Below are positions 16,585 through 25,084 of a stretch of DNA of 64,000 nt, piece after piece (the stretch's first letter is position 1; the number at the start of each line of letters is the position of its first letter). The stretch lies in NCBI RefSeq assembly GCF_004795855.1, contig NZ_CP039252.1:2852001-2916000 (forward strand), read 5' to 3'. The notes beneath the pieces are model-generated. The model was given only the letters and a program-made list of their open reading frames with translations, was not told the DNA's origin and ran no database searches. The stretch is from Hydrogenophaga sp. PAMC20947 (GTDB lineage: Bacteria > Pseudomonadota > Gammaproteobacteria > Burkholderiales > Burkholderiaceae_C). Both the position numbers and the translations under genes were made by a program.

Positions 16585-17307
16585 ATGGCACGCAAAAACG
16601 CACTCACCGAAGTTTCTGCCCGTGGCGGCACCACGGCAACCCGCGCGAGCGCGGTGTACGAACAGCTGCGTTCTGACATTGCCCACGGTGTGCTCGAGCC
16701 GGGCAGCAAGCTGCGTGTTGAGGCCATGAGCACCCGGTACAACGTTGGGGCCAGCCCCATACGGGAAGCCCTCAGCCGTTTGTCTTCCGAAGGTCTGGTT
16801 AGCCGAACAGACCTGCGTGGATTCAGCGTGGCCGGCTTGAACTGGGATGAACTGCCCATCCTCACGCACAACCGCGTGCAGCTGGAAAGCATCGCGTTGA
16901 GTGAGTCCATCGAACACCGCGACCAGGCCATGGAGGACGAGCTGGTCTTGCTGGTCCACAAGCTATCGCGCACGCCCCGTTCGCTGTCCGAAGAGCAGTT
17001 CGTCACCAACCCGGCGTGGGAAGCTTTGCATTTCGAGTTTCACCGTGCCTTGTTGTCGCGATGCCCTTCGCGCTGGATGCGCTCCTTCTGCGACAGCCTC
17101 GCCGACGAAGCCTACCGGTTCCGCCAGGTGGCAGCCGGCAAGACCTTCAGCTCACGCAACGAACACGCGGAGCACCAGGCCATTTTTGAAGCGGTGATCG
17201 AAGGTCGAAAGGAAGAGGCGGTGCGCCTGTTGACCGATCACTACACGCGCACAACGACCGTGATCGAGTCACAGGTGAAGGAAAGCGCCGACGCTGCACC
17301 GGTCTGA
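16585..17307 (+). CDS. GntR family transcriptional regulator, FCD (FadR-type) subfamily
   Basis: 240 residues. The N-terminal winged helix contains VYEQLRSDIAHGVLEPGSKLRVEAM (first part VYEQLRSDIAHGVLEPG) and VGASPIREALSRLSSEGLV, the classical GntR signature. The FCD ligand domain follows with ESIALSESIEHRD, FHRALLSRC, and EHQAIFEAVIEGRKEEA, including the His residues that bind a metal in many FCD proteins. Ligands in the family are organic acids. It sits centrally between the two operons that share its likely operator. MdcY, the repressor of malonate decarboxylase genes in Acinetobacter, is also an FCD-GntR protein, which makes control of the mdc operon plausible. Confidence 0.92.
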   Translation: MARKNALTEVSARGGTTATRASAVYEQLRSDIAHGVLEPGSKLRVEAMSTRYNVGASPIREALSRLSSEGLVSRTDLRGFSVAGLNWDELPILTHNRVQLESIALSESIEHRDQAMEDELVLLVHKLSRTPRSLSEEQFVTNPAWEALHFEFHRALLSRCPSRWMRSFCDSLADEAYRFRQVAAGKTFSSRNEHAEHQAIFEAVIEGRKEEAVRLLTDHYTRTTTVIESQVKESADAAPV

Positions 17308-17384
17308 CCCGGCCGTACTGCGCTCCCGCCCTTCACGGGAATGACAGGGCCGCCCGCCGGGCAGACCTTGTTAATCACCCCGAA

Positions 17385-18014
17385 TCAGGCGCCGTCCACT
17401 GCGGCCAGCAGCGGCGGCAAGGCAGGGTCAAACTGCCCGTCGATCAAGACAAACAGGATGCGGCAGGGTTTGCCAGACCGGTTGGCCCAGGCGTGGTTGG
17501 TGCCCCGCTCCACGGCGAAATCGCCGGTGCGCATCAGCACCTCTTCCTGGTCCAGAACCAGCGTGATTTCGCCTTCCAGAATCAGGCAATAGTCAACGGT
17601 TTGCGTCCGGTGGATCAGCGGATGTTTGGCCTTGCCGGTGCGGTTGGTCGAAGCCGCATCGGTGCCAAATGCACCCCATGCCTCTCGCGTGCCTGCGGCA
17701 TCGAGCTTCTCCAGCCACTCGCCTTCCGGGCCAAATTCGACGATGCGCACCACCGTGCCGCTCTTCGGCGGCTCCAGCTTGATGGAGCGGCTGGTCGTGG
17801 GGTCAACATCGTTGCCTACAAAGGCTGGCATCTCCTGGGTCATCCAGAGCTCGGTGGCGCAAAAACCCACCCGGCGGGGGTTGGTTCTCACCACCGGCGC
17901 GGCGCCGTCTTCGCTCACGATGGACCGCCCCTGGCTGTCGTGCCCGGTGACGATGCGTCGAACCACCCCCTGACCAGCGGGAACTGGGGACTTCTGTGCA
18001 GAAACTTCGCTCAT
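17385..18014 (-). CDS. Cupin-domain protein
   Basis: 209 residues from the ATG at 18014, which overlaps the Bug gene stop by 4 nt. A single cupin barrel occupies the C-terminal half: HRTQTVDYCLILEGEITLVLD and MRTGDFAVERGTNHAWANRS, with HPLIHRT supplying further possible metal ligands. Small cupins of this type in catabolic operons are often dioxygenases, isomerases or lack known activity; the substrate is unknown. It is the last gene of the ten-gene operon that starts with FAH copy 2 and is convergent with the GntR gene. Confidence 0.85.
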   Translation of the reverse strand: MSEVSAQKSPVPAGQGVVRRIVTGHDSQGRSIVSEDGAAPVVRTNPRRVGFCATELWMTQEMPAFVGNDVDPTTSRSIKLEPPKSGTVVRIVEFGPEGEWLEKLDAAGTREAWGAFGTDAASTNRTGKAKHPLIHRTQTVDYCLILEGEITLVLDQEEVLMRTGDFAVERGTNHAWANRSGKPCRILFVLIDGQFDPALPPLLAAVDGA

Positions 18015-18988
18015 TGCGGGGACACTCCAGTCTGTTTGATGATGCCACCCCATTTGGTGACTTCCTTGCCGAGGTAGCTGCCGAATTCGGCCGATGAACC
18101 TGCTTTGGCATCCAGCCCAGCGGCGGCCAGTCGTTCGCGGTACTGCGGTTTGGCCAAAGCTTCATTCACGATGCCGTTGATGCGCGTGGCAATGTCAGCC
18201 GGTAACTTGGCGGGGCCAAACAGACCCACCCAGGTGTAGTCCTCAAAGCCCGGGAACCCGGACTCGGCGACGGTGGGCACATCCGGCAACGAAGGGTTGC
18301 GCTTCAGGCTGGTGACGGCCAGGCCTTTGACCATGCCGCTGCGCACCAGCGGAATCGCCGGCGGCAAGGCCACGCTGGCGACCTGCACCTGGTTGGCGGC
18401 GGTAGCCTGCAGGGCCGGGGCGGCGCCCTGGTACGGAATGTGGGTGGCGTCCAGCCCGCCCAGCACCCGCAACACGTTGTCGCCGGTCAGGTGGGGCGTG
18501 CTGCCGATGCCGGCTGAGCCATAGGACACGCTCTTGCCTTTGTACAGTTGCAGAAACGCCTTCAGGTTGGGGGCCGGCTCGCTGGAATGGGCCACCAGGA
18601 TGTTGGGGCTGTCGGCGATCAGACTCACGGGCGTGAAATCCTGAAGCACATTGAACCCCGGATCTTTGTAGAGCGTCTGGTTGACCGCGATCGAACTCGT
18701 GGTCACCAGCAGGGTGTAGCCATCGGCCGCATCCTTGGCGACAAGACGCGCCGCGATGTTGCCCCCTGCCCCGCCCTTGTTTTCGACCACCACCTGCTGA
18801 CCCAGTTTCTCTTGCAGCGCCTGGGCGACGATGCGTCCAGCGATGTCGGCCGGGCCGCCTGGCGCAAACGCCACGACGATGCGGATCGGTTTGGTGGGCC
18901 AAGTCTGTGCCTGAACCATGGGGGCCTGCAATGCCGTGCCGAGCACGAACACACCGCCTAAAGCCTGCACTATGCGTCTGCGTTTCAT
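18011..18988 (-). CDS. Bug/TctC family periplasmic solute-binding protein (orphan)
   Basis: 325 residues from the ATG at 18988. Signal peptide RRRIVQALGGVFVLGTALQA ends near QAQT. Bug motifs: WPTKPIRIVVAFAPGGPAD, VVENKGGAGGNIA, YGSAGIGSTPHL, IPYQGAAPALQ and LPDVPTVAESGFPGFE. No tctA or tctB lies near, so it may serve the TctAB pair at 11.2-13.2 kb, work with another carrier, or act as a sensor as some Bug proteins do. It is co-transcribed with the cupin (4-nt overlap) and the MBL protein. Confidence 0.92.
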   Translation of the reverse strand: MKRRRIVQALGGVFVLGTALQAPMVQAQTWPTKPIRIVVAFAPGGPADIAGRIVAQALQEKLGQQVVVENKGGAGGNIAARLVAKDAADGYTLLVTTSSIAVNQTLYKDPGFNVLQDFTPVSLIADSPNILVAHSSEPAPNLKAFLQLYKGKSVSYGSAGIGSTPHLTGDNVLRVLGGLDATHIPYQGAAPALQATAANQVQVASVALPPAIPLVRSGMVKGLAVTSLKRNPSLPDVPTVAESGFPGFEDYTWVGLFGPAKLPADIATRINGIVNEALAKPQYRERLAAAGLDAKAGSSAEFGSYLGKEVTKWGGIIKQTGVSPQ

Positions 18989-19067
18989 GTCAATTCCTGG
19001 TTGTTGCCCCGCTTCTGGACCTGAAACACCAGATGGCGCGGGTGCAACCATCTGGCAGGAAGCTCAT

Positions 19068-20048
19068 TCAGGGATGGCGTGAAGAAAGAGGGATCACCTG
19101 GTCCCGCTCCAGACGGAAAGCCATCAGGTCTTCTCCGATCAATAGCGGCCCTGAATAAGTTTTGCGGGCCAGCTCCAGCACCGTCGCTTCGTTCACAGCA
19201 GGCACCGCGGGTGTTCCAAGCAGAACAAAGTGGTAGAAAACGGCCAGCCGGGGCTTCACACGGCTGAACACGGTCCCGGCCTCTTCGGGTGAGGTGTGGT
19301 GTTCCATGATCACTTTGAAGGCTGGCAGCTTCAGAAGCTCAGGTCGGGCCGCCGCCACCTGGTGGATCAAGAGATCGGTGCCAGCGGCTTTGTCGATGAG
19401 GTTCTCGCTGAAGCGCGTGTCCCCCGACACCGTGACCGATCGACCCTCAAAATCAACACGGTAAGCAAATGCGGGTTGCAACAGTTCACCGTGGTCGACT
19501 TCGATCGCCGTCACTTTGAGCCCGCCAGCGTCGAACACCACACCGGGCTTCAGTTCGGTGACATTCGACCCAATGGCCTTGGCGTCCAGCCCTTGATCAG
19601 CGATGCGGGCCTTGATGTCCCAGTCAAAAGCTTGGGCCAGGCCACTCATCAGGTTCTGCGTTCCCACAGGGCCATAAACCACCAAAGGCCCCTTTCGCTG
19701 TGCATAACCCGCCTCCAGCCAGCCGGTGAGCCAAAGGTCGGGCAGGCCCACGATGTGATCGGAGTGCAAGTGGGTCAAAAGCACCGCATCCACCTGGCCC
19801 AGGCGCAACCCGGCCTGCATCAACCGCTGTGTGACGCCTCGGCCCGCGTCGATCAGCAAGCGCTTGCCGCCTGCCTGAATCAGTACACCCGGTCCAAAGC
19901 GCCGCATCACCGGAGCCGGACTGCCCGTGCCAAGAAGCGTGACGCGAAATTCGTCTGCAGCTGCCGGCTGGGCGTGCGCTTGAGCCAGAACGGCGGTGTG
20001 CGATGACAACACCACCAATGAAATGAGAGCCAGCAAAATGCGTTTCAT
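19068..20048 (-). CDS. Exported MBL-fold metallo-hydrolase
   Basis: 326 residues from the ATG at 20048. Signal peptide (MKRILLALISLVVLSSHTAV, ends LAQA). The metallo-beta-lactamase fold shows VTLLGTGSPAPVMRRFG, the zinc motif LLTHLHSDHIVG, SVTVSGDTRFSEN and IMEHHTSPEEAG, an arrangement like RNase Z/arylsulfatase-type MBL enzymes. The signal peptide places it in the periplasm, so it probably hydrolyses an ester, lactone or sulfate of the imported substrate. It belongs to the FAH2 operon, between OsmC and Bug genes. Confidence 0.9.
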   Translation of the reverse strand: MKRILLALISLVVLSSHTAVLAQAHAQPAAADEFRVTLLGTGSPAPVMRRFGPGVLIQAGGKRLLIDAGRGVTQRLMQAGLRLGQVDAVLLTHLHSDHIVGLPDLWLTGWLEAGYAQRKGPLVVYGPVGTQNLMSGLAQAFDWDIKARIADQGLDAKAIGSNVTELKPGVVFDAGGLKVTAIEVDHGELLQPAFAYRVDFEGRSVTVSGDTRFSENLIDKAAGTDLLIHQVAAARPELLKLPAFKVIMEHHTSPEEAGTVFSRVKPRLAVFYHFVLLGTPAVPAVNEATVLELARKTYSGPLLIGEDLMAFRLERDQVIPLSSRHP

Positions 20049-20124
20049 AGATGTCTCCGGAGAAGGACGATCAAGCAAGGCACAGCGCAATCGTGATGGG
20101 TACGCGACGAGAGAAAACGATGGT

Positions 20125-20589
20125 TCAGATAGGAGTGGTGGTCCAGAGTTCGGTCAGCTGTGTGCCTGACGCGCGCACCAGCTTGGCGATCGGACAGAAC
20201 ATGGCGAGCTCACGTTGAAGTTGTTCCATTTGTTCGGGGGTGGCGTCGGTGGCCACATCGATGTGCAGCGTCATCGCCGGGAAGGGCACGGCCACCTCTT
20301 CCACCAGCGTCACGCCACGTCGGTCAAAGTCGGCCTCCAGGCGCAGGCTCATGGCACCGAACGTGATGCCCATCCGGTGCGCGATCTTGTGGCTGATCAC
20401 GCTGGTGCAACCCACCAGGGCAGCGGCAAAGGTTTCGGTTGGGCTGAAACCCAGGTTGGTGCCACCCCGTTCGGTGGGTTCGTCGATGGTGGTCGACAGG
20501 TCGCGCACGGTGACATCGGTTCGGGCGTGTGAAATCACCTCGCCTTGCATCCGCATCTTGATGGTGGTTTTGGGTCGGATATTGACCAT
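20125..20589 (-). CDS. OsmC family protein
   Basis: 154 residues. Both redox cysteines are in the expected places: ALVGCTSVISHKIA and AMFCPIAKLVR. GGTNLGFSPTETFAAAL matches the family. OsmC/Ohr proteins are thiol peroxidases for organic hydroperoxides; in catabolic operons they may protect against peroxides or act as hydrolases. It lies in the FAH2 operon 31 nt downstream of the YCII gene. Confidence 0.88.
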   Translation of the reverse strand: MVNIRPKTTIKMRMQGEVISHARTDVTVRDLSTTIDEPTERGGTNLGFSPTETFAAALVGCTSVISHKIAHRMGITFGAMSLRLEADFDRRGVTLVEEVAVPFPAMTLHIDVATDATPEQMEQLQRELAMFCPIAKLVRASGTQLTELWTTTPI

Positions 20590-20620
20590 GTGTGTACTCC
20601 GTAGAAGTGATGTGATGGTT

Positions 20621-21013
20621 TCAGGTGACGGTGCGAAAAGGCTCGGAATAGCGCACGGTCACGGTGTAGGAGCCCTCGTTGAGAAGCCACGGCCTGACCA
20701 GAAAAGTCCGCGCGCCGCTGCGGTGCATGGGGTCGGCTTCGGCCAGCGCCCGGGCTTCTTGCATCGAAGCCGCCCGCACAATGACCATGCCTTCACCGCT
20801 CCACTCCGTTTCGCTGTCGTTGGCGAAAGGGCCTGCGCCGAACGTGATGCCACGGGCCTCCAGGTCTTTCTGGTACCGCAGGTGTTCTGCAAGGTGCTCA
20901 CGCACCGCGTCCAGCCCGTTGGCGGGTTTCGTGAAGATCACATACAAGGGCTTGGCCAGCACCCCTTTGGCGGTAACGTGGTTGATGTGTTCTTGCCAGC
21001 TGTTTTGGCTCAT
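20621..21013 (-). CDS. YCII-domain protein
   Basis: 130 residues, a ferredoxin-like YciI fold with LYVIFTKPANGLDAVREHLAEHL (start LYVIFTKPANGLD), FGAGPFANDS, GMVIVRAASMQEARALAEADP and MHRSGARTFLVRPW. The conserved His (EHL) and Asp (ADP) pair, proposed as catalytic in the family, is present. Relatives include small ring-cleavage or dehalogenating enzymes, for example of the chlorohydroxyquinol type, but the activity here is unknown. It sits in an operon with an intradiol dioxygenase, which fits an accessory catabolic role. Confidence 0.82.
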   Translation of the reverse strand: MSQNSWQEHINHVTAKGVLAKPLYVIFTKPANGLDAVREHLAEHLRYQKDLEARGITFGAGPFANDSETEWSGEGMVIVRAASMQEARALAEADPMHRSGARTFLVRPWLLNEGSYTVTVRYSEPFRTVT

Positions 21014-21103
21014 GATGGGACTCCGTGCGGAACGTTCAGGAAAGCAGGATGCTCGGGCGCTGGTGCGGCGCGAAACCCCACAACAAAATGCGAAGCCTTG
21101 GCC

Positions 21104-22423
21104 TCATAAAAAAGCCAGACTGATCTGCGGAAAGGCAATCAACAGGGCCAGCACCACCAGCATCACCGCGGCAAAGGGCAAGGCCCCCATGAACACATCG
21201 TTCAAGGTGATGGAGGGGTCGTCGATGGTGGCCTTGATGACAAAACAAGAAATGCCAAAGGGCGGCGTGAGCAAGCCGATCTCAGCGCCCACCACTGTGA
21301 TGATCCCGAACCAGATCAGGTTGATGCCAAAGGGCTCCAGCGCGGGGAGAAACAAGGGCACCACGATCAGGATGATGGAGGCCGTGTCAATGATGGTGCC
21401 CAGCAGCAACAGCAAAGTCACATACAGCAGCATGAATGAGGTCAACGACATGTTCACCCCACCCAGCCATTCGCCAAACAGGGTGGGCAGGCCGGCGATG
21501 CCCATCATGCGGCTGTAGATGGACGCTGCAATGATGAGAAACAGGATATTGGCGGTGATGTGCCCGGTGTCGACCAGCGCACCCCAGATGGCCTTGAAAT
21601 TCAAGCGACCCTTGACCGCGCCAATGATTGCCGCCACCACGGTGCCCGCTGCGCCCGACTCCACCGGGGTCAGGATGCCGCCATAAATGCCGCCCAATAC
21701 AACGGAAACCAGCAGCAACACGGGGCCCAGCTTCGCGGCGCCCTCCTTGAGCACAATGCTGAGCGGCGGGCGTTTGTGGCCCGAGAGTTCACCCCCCACA
21801 AAACCGGAGGCAAACCGGACCATCAACAGAATAGCGACGCAGTATGCAACCGACAGCAGCACACCAGGCAAGACGCCGGCCAGGAACATGGCGCCAACCG
21901 ATTGCTCTGTGACCACCGCGTAAATGATCAACATCGTGCTGGGCGGAATGATCATGCCCAGCACCGAGCTGCCCGCCACAATGCCCACCGCGAAGCGCTT
22001 GCCATAGCGGTAACGCACCATCTCCGGTATCGCCACCTTGGCAAACACGGAGGCCGATGCAATGGACGAACCGGTCACCGCCGCAAAGATGGCATTGGCC
22101 GCCACGGTGGCCAGCCCCAAGCCACCACGCACCTCTTTGAAGAGCGTGTTGCCGAAGTCGTAAACATCTCGCCCCAGGCCACAGCGGCTGACCACCAGCC
22201 CCATCATGACAAAGAGGGGAACCGTCGCAAACGCCTCATCAGTAACCGAATCGGCCATGGCCAGCGACAGCAAATTGAAAGCGACGTCGACGTTGCCCTT
22301 GAGCAGCCAGACACCCAGGAAAGACACCATACCCAAGGCGATCGCGATGTGGGTACCCGCGTAGATAAGCACCACGATCGCCACCACCGAAGCCAATCCG
22401 ACATTGACGCTGCTGAATTCCAT
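21104..22423 (-). CDS. dctM: TRAP transporter large permease, DctM type
   Basis: 439 residues from the ATG at 22423 (an in-frame TTG one codon earlier is less likely). Around 12 membrane helices; typical DctM stretches are AGSSVLGMIIPPSTMLIIYAV and GAEIGLLTPPFGIS. With DctQ and DctP it forms a sodium-driven carrier for organic acids. It follows dctQ at 93 nt and precedes YCII at 90 nt. Confidence 0.93.
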   Translation of the reverse strand: MEFSSVNVGLASVVAIVVLIYAGTHIAIALGMVSFLGVWLLKGNVDVAFNLLSLAMADSVTDEAFATVPLFVMMGLVVSRCGLGRDVYDFGNTLFKEVRGGLGLATVAANAIFAAVTGSSIASASVFAKVAIPEMVRYRYGKRFAVGIVAGSSVLGMIIPPSTMLIIYAVVTEQSVGAMFLAGVLPGVLLSVAYCVAILLMVRFASGFVGGELSGHKRPPLSIVLKEGAAKLGPVLLLVSVVLGGIYGGILTPVESGAAGTVVAAIIGAVKGRLNFKAIWGALVDTGHITANILFLIIAASIYSRMMGIAGLPTLFGEWLGGVNMSLTSFMLLYVTLLLLLGTIIDTASIILIVVPLFLPALEPFGINLIWFGIITVVGAEIGLLTPPFGISCFVIKATIDDPSITLNDVFMGALPFAAVMLVVLALLIAFPQISLAFL

Positions 22424-22516
22424 CAAGATCTCGATCCAAAGAAGGCGTGGTGCCCGCCGCCATGGGCGGGCACCGGTTTGAAATGGAGGGGAAAGGCCGG
22501 GGAAACTGACGCTGCC

Positions 22517-23044
22517 TCAGGGCGCAGGCGCCCGCCGCCACGCAGCAATGGCTTGTCGGGTGAACTCGATGAAGGTCACGATCAAACCGAGCACGATGAT
22601 GGTTTTGATCGGCCAGACCTTGACCGTGAACACTCCCACATTGCCCATGAACTCGTCGCGTTCGTAGGACTCCAGCAGCAAAGGAACCGAACCCCACAGG
22701 CCCAGCACCATGTAGGCTGCGCCCAAGGCTAGAAACACGGCTTCCATGCGCCATGCCAGGCGCGGGCGCTTGGCATGCAGCAGGGTCAGGAACGAATCCG
22801 CCCGCGTCAACCGGTGCGTCCGGACCGCGTCGGCCAGCTGGAGAAAAACGATGCCGATGATGGAGATCTGGATCAGCTCGGTCACACCCGCAATGGGACT
22901 GGCGAAGAGGCTTCGCCCCATGGCATCGGAAGTGACCAGCAGCACCAGAAACAGGATCCAGAGTGATCCCAGGGCGTTCAGGCCGACCACCAGTCGGTCA
23001 AAAAGCCCCAGGTTTTCCGTTGGGGTAGAGACGGCTTCGCTCAC
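22517..23044 (-). CDS. dctQ: TRAP transporter small permease, DctQ type
   Basis: 175 residues starting at a GTG, chosen because AGGAG lies 5 nt upstream and no ATG is better placed. Four membrane helices, with the DctQ pattern SDAMGRSLFASPIAGVTEL near residues 45-60. It bridges DctM and the binding protein. It starts 24 nt after the dctP stop. Confidence 0.9.
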   Translation of the reverse strand: MSEAVSTPTENLGLFDRLVVGLNALGSLWILFLVLLVTSDAMGRSLFASPIAGVTELIQISIIGIVFLQLADAVRTHRLTRADSFLTLLHAKRPRLAWRMEAVFLALGAAYMVLGLWGSVPLLLESYERDEFMGNVGVFTVKVWPIKTIIVLGLIVTFIEFTRQAIAAWRRAPAP

Positions 23045-23068
23045 AGGCGCTCCTGGTTGGGCGGGTGC

Positions 23069-24157
23069 TTACTCGCGGTCCCACTGCCGCTCGATCGGCT
23101 GCTTGGCGGCGCGCATGGCATCCATGTAGTACTTGAGCATTTCGCTGCCTTGCGCGCCTTCTTTGTCCAGGCCTGCCGCCCACTGCTGGGCCAGATTCGG
23201 CAAGGCCTTGGCCCAGGCTGTGCGCTCTGCCTTGGGCAAGTCATGCACCGTGCCGCCGGCTTTCTTGTAGTCGGCCACGCTGGACGCGCCCTCTTCCTTG
23301 GCCAGCTTGGCCAGCAGGTCGCGGTATTCGATGGCCACGTCTTGCAGGATCTTCTTCACCTCGGCCGGCAGCTTGGCCCAGACGTCGGCATTGACCGTGA
23401 GGACCTTGGTGTTGACCGCTCCGATGTCGGCTTTCAGCATGTTGGGGGCGACTTCGGCCATCTTGAAGGTGGCGGCGGCTTCAGGCCACAACAGGCTGCC
23501 GTCCACCACACCAGTCTGCACCTGGTTGTAGTAGCCCGTCAGCGGGCCTGATACGCCCACGGCGCCCACCGGCTCCAGGTAACGCAAGTTGAATCCCGCA
23601 CCCGCAACTTTGAGCCCCTTCATGCCGGCCAGCGACTTGACCGCGGGCTTGGTGAACACCTGGTAGGTGTCCAGCACCACGGCATTGGTCAGGTAGACCT
23701 GGTTGTAGGAAGCAAACGTCTTTTTGATCGCGGGAAATTTGTCTGCCATCTCGTCGATGGTCTTCGACACCAGCTCTGGATCGTTGGTCACAAACGGCGT
23801 GGCGTAGGCCACGGCCAGGATGTTCATCTTGTCGCCGTAGATGGCGGTGGTCACGATGCCGATGTCGCCCAAGCCCTTCTGGATGCCTTCCAGCACACCA
23901 TTGGGCTTGACGATCTGGCCTGCCCAGGCCTGGTTCCAGCGGATCTTGTACTTGTTGTCCTTGGCCAGCCGCTTGTCGACTTCCGGAATGTAGAACTCGA
24001 TGAACTCCTTGATCCAGAGCGATTTCGGCGGGTAACCGTCCACCGCCGTGAGGTTGATGGTGGTCTGGGCAACTGCCGGCATGCTGGTGGCGGCCAGGGC
24101 CACCAACAATGCGGCCAAGGGCTGGCGAAGGGACACGGGTTTCGGGTAGCGCTTCAT
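23069..24157 (-). CDS. dctP: TRAP transporter substrate-binding protein, DctP type
   Basis: 362 residues. A signal peptide (LAALLVALAATSMPAVAQ) is followed by the DctP fold: VDGYPPKSLWIKEFIEFYIP, NGVLEGIQKGLGDIG, FASYNQVYLTNAVV and GYYNQVQTGVVDGSLLWPE. AGGAGA lies 7 nt before the ATG. It binds the ligand in the periplasm, probably an aromatic or hydroxy acid given the downstream dioxygenase context; the ligand cannot be read from sequence. Confidence 0.92.
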   Translation of the reverse strand: MKRYPKPVSLRQPLAALLVALAATSMPAVAQTTINLTAVDGYPPKSLWIKEFIEFYIPEVDKRLAKDNKYKIRWNQAWAGQIVKPNGVLEGIQKGLGDIGIVTTAIYGDKMNILAVAYATPFVTNDPELVSKTIDEMADKFPAIKKTFASYNQVYLTNAVVLDTYQVFTKPAVKSLAGMKGLKVAGAGFNLRYLEPVGAVGVSGPLTGYYNQVQTGVVDGSLLWPEAAATFKMAEVAPNMLKADIGAVNTKVLTVNADVWAKLPAEVKKILQDVAIEYRDLLAKLAKEEGASSVADYKKAGGTVHDLPKAERTAWAKALPNLAQQWAAGLDKEGAQGSEMLKYYMDAMRAAKQPIERQWDRE

Positions 24158-24214
24158 GGTCTGTCTCCTGGTTTTTTTAGGCGAGTGGACTCGCCGGGGG
24201 CGAACGTCGATGGG

Positions 24215-25084
24215 TCAGGTCTGTTGGGCGGGGGCCAGGCGCAGCTCGATGCGCATGACCAGACACTCTTTGCAAGTCAAGCCGTGGCGTTGGCACAGGG
24301 CTTCGTCTTCGGTGGGCTCAAACTGGCCCACCAGCGCTTCGCGCACGCCAAAAACGGCGTCGTTGTCGAGGTAGGCGTCGTCGGCATCAAAGAGTTCGGT
24401 CACCAGGCTTCTGTAACCGGGCGCGGACACGATCACATGGCCATGGGCCGAACGCCATGAGCTTCGCTGCGCGGGCTCAACGAGGTCGTGCCAAACCGGT
24501 CCATCGGTCGGAATCTGGTAAGGCACCGGGCGGATCGTCGCCATCTCGAAACACCCGTTGCCATCTACCTTGAGCTGGCAGCGCAAGTTGTCGGTGGGTT
24601 GCGCGTCATCGACCTGCCAGTAAAGACCGTTGGCGGCGTTTTGCCAGTAATCCAGCGAGGCCTGTGGCAGTGGCCTGCCAGCGGTGTCACACACCCGCCC
24701 GAGGTAGATGACGCGCTGCCCGGCGTTGTCGCTGACCAGGTTGGCCGGGTTGTCCAGCCAGGGTGACCCGACCGTGTGGAAGGGGCCGAGCACACTGCCC
24801 GGCGTGGCCCCCGGCACACTGGCCATCAGATCCACCAGACTGGAGATGCCCAGCACGTCCGAGAGCAAGGAGAACTCGCTGCGGCTGTCGCTGCTGATGT
24901 CGGCGCAGCGGTGCAAAAAAGCCAGGGCACCTCGCCACTCTTCGTGCGTCAGCGTCACCTCTTTGGCGTAGGTGTGCAGGGCCAGCACCAGCTTCTGCAC
25001 CAGCTCACGGCGGCGCGCGTCGGGCAAGCCTTCAAAGCTGCTGGCCGCGATGGTGGTGAGATTGTCGAGGTTCACATTTCTCAT
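24215..25084 (-). CDS. Intradiol ring-cleavage dioxygenase (hydroxyquinol/catechol 1,2-dioxygenase family)
   Basis: 289 residues. An N-terminal helical dimerisation domain (residues 1-95) with EFSLLSDVLGISSLVD typical of catechol/hydroxyquinol dioxygenases precedes the catalytic barrel. Expected Fe(III) ligands are visible: Tyr in NGLYWQ, Tyr in RPVPYQIPTDGP, and the two His in SAHGHVIVSAPGY (usual pattern HIH). The length and the TPGSVLGPFHTVGSP loop fit hydroxyquinol-type enzymes. It cleaves an ortho-diphenol between the hydroxyls. The gene overlaps the FAH copy 2 stop by 4 nt, so ring cleavage and the hydrolase are coupled. Confidence 0.9.
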   Translation of the reverse strand: MRNVNLDNLTTIAASSFEGLPDARRRELVQKLVLALHTYAKEVTLTHEEWRGALAFLHRCADISSDSRSEFSLLSDVLGISSLVDLMASVPGATPGSVLGPFHTVGSPWLDNPANLVSDNAGQRVIYLGRVCDTAGRPLPQASLDYWQNAANGLYWQVDDAQPTDNLRCQLKVDGNGCFEMATIRPVPYQIPTDGPVWHDLVEPAQRSSWRSAHGHVIVSAPGYRSLVTELFDADDAYLDNDAVFGVREALVGQFEPTEDEALCQRHGLTCKECLVMRIELRLAPAQQT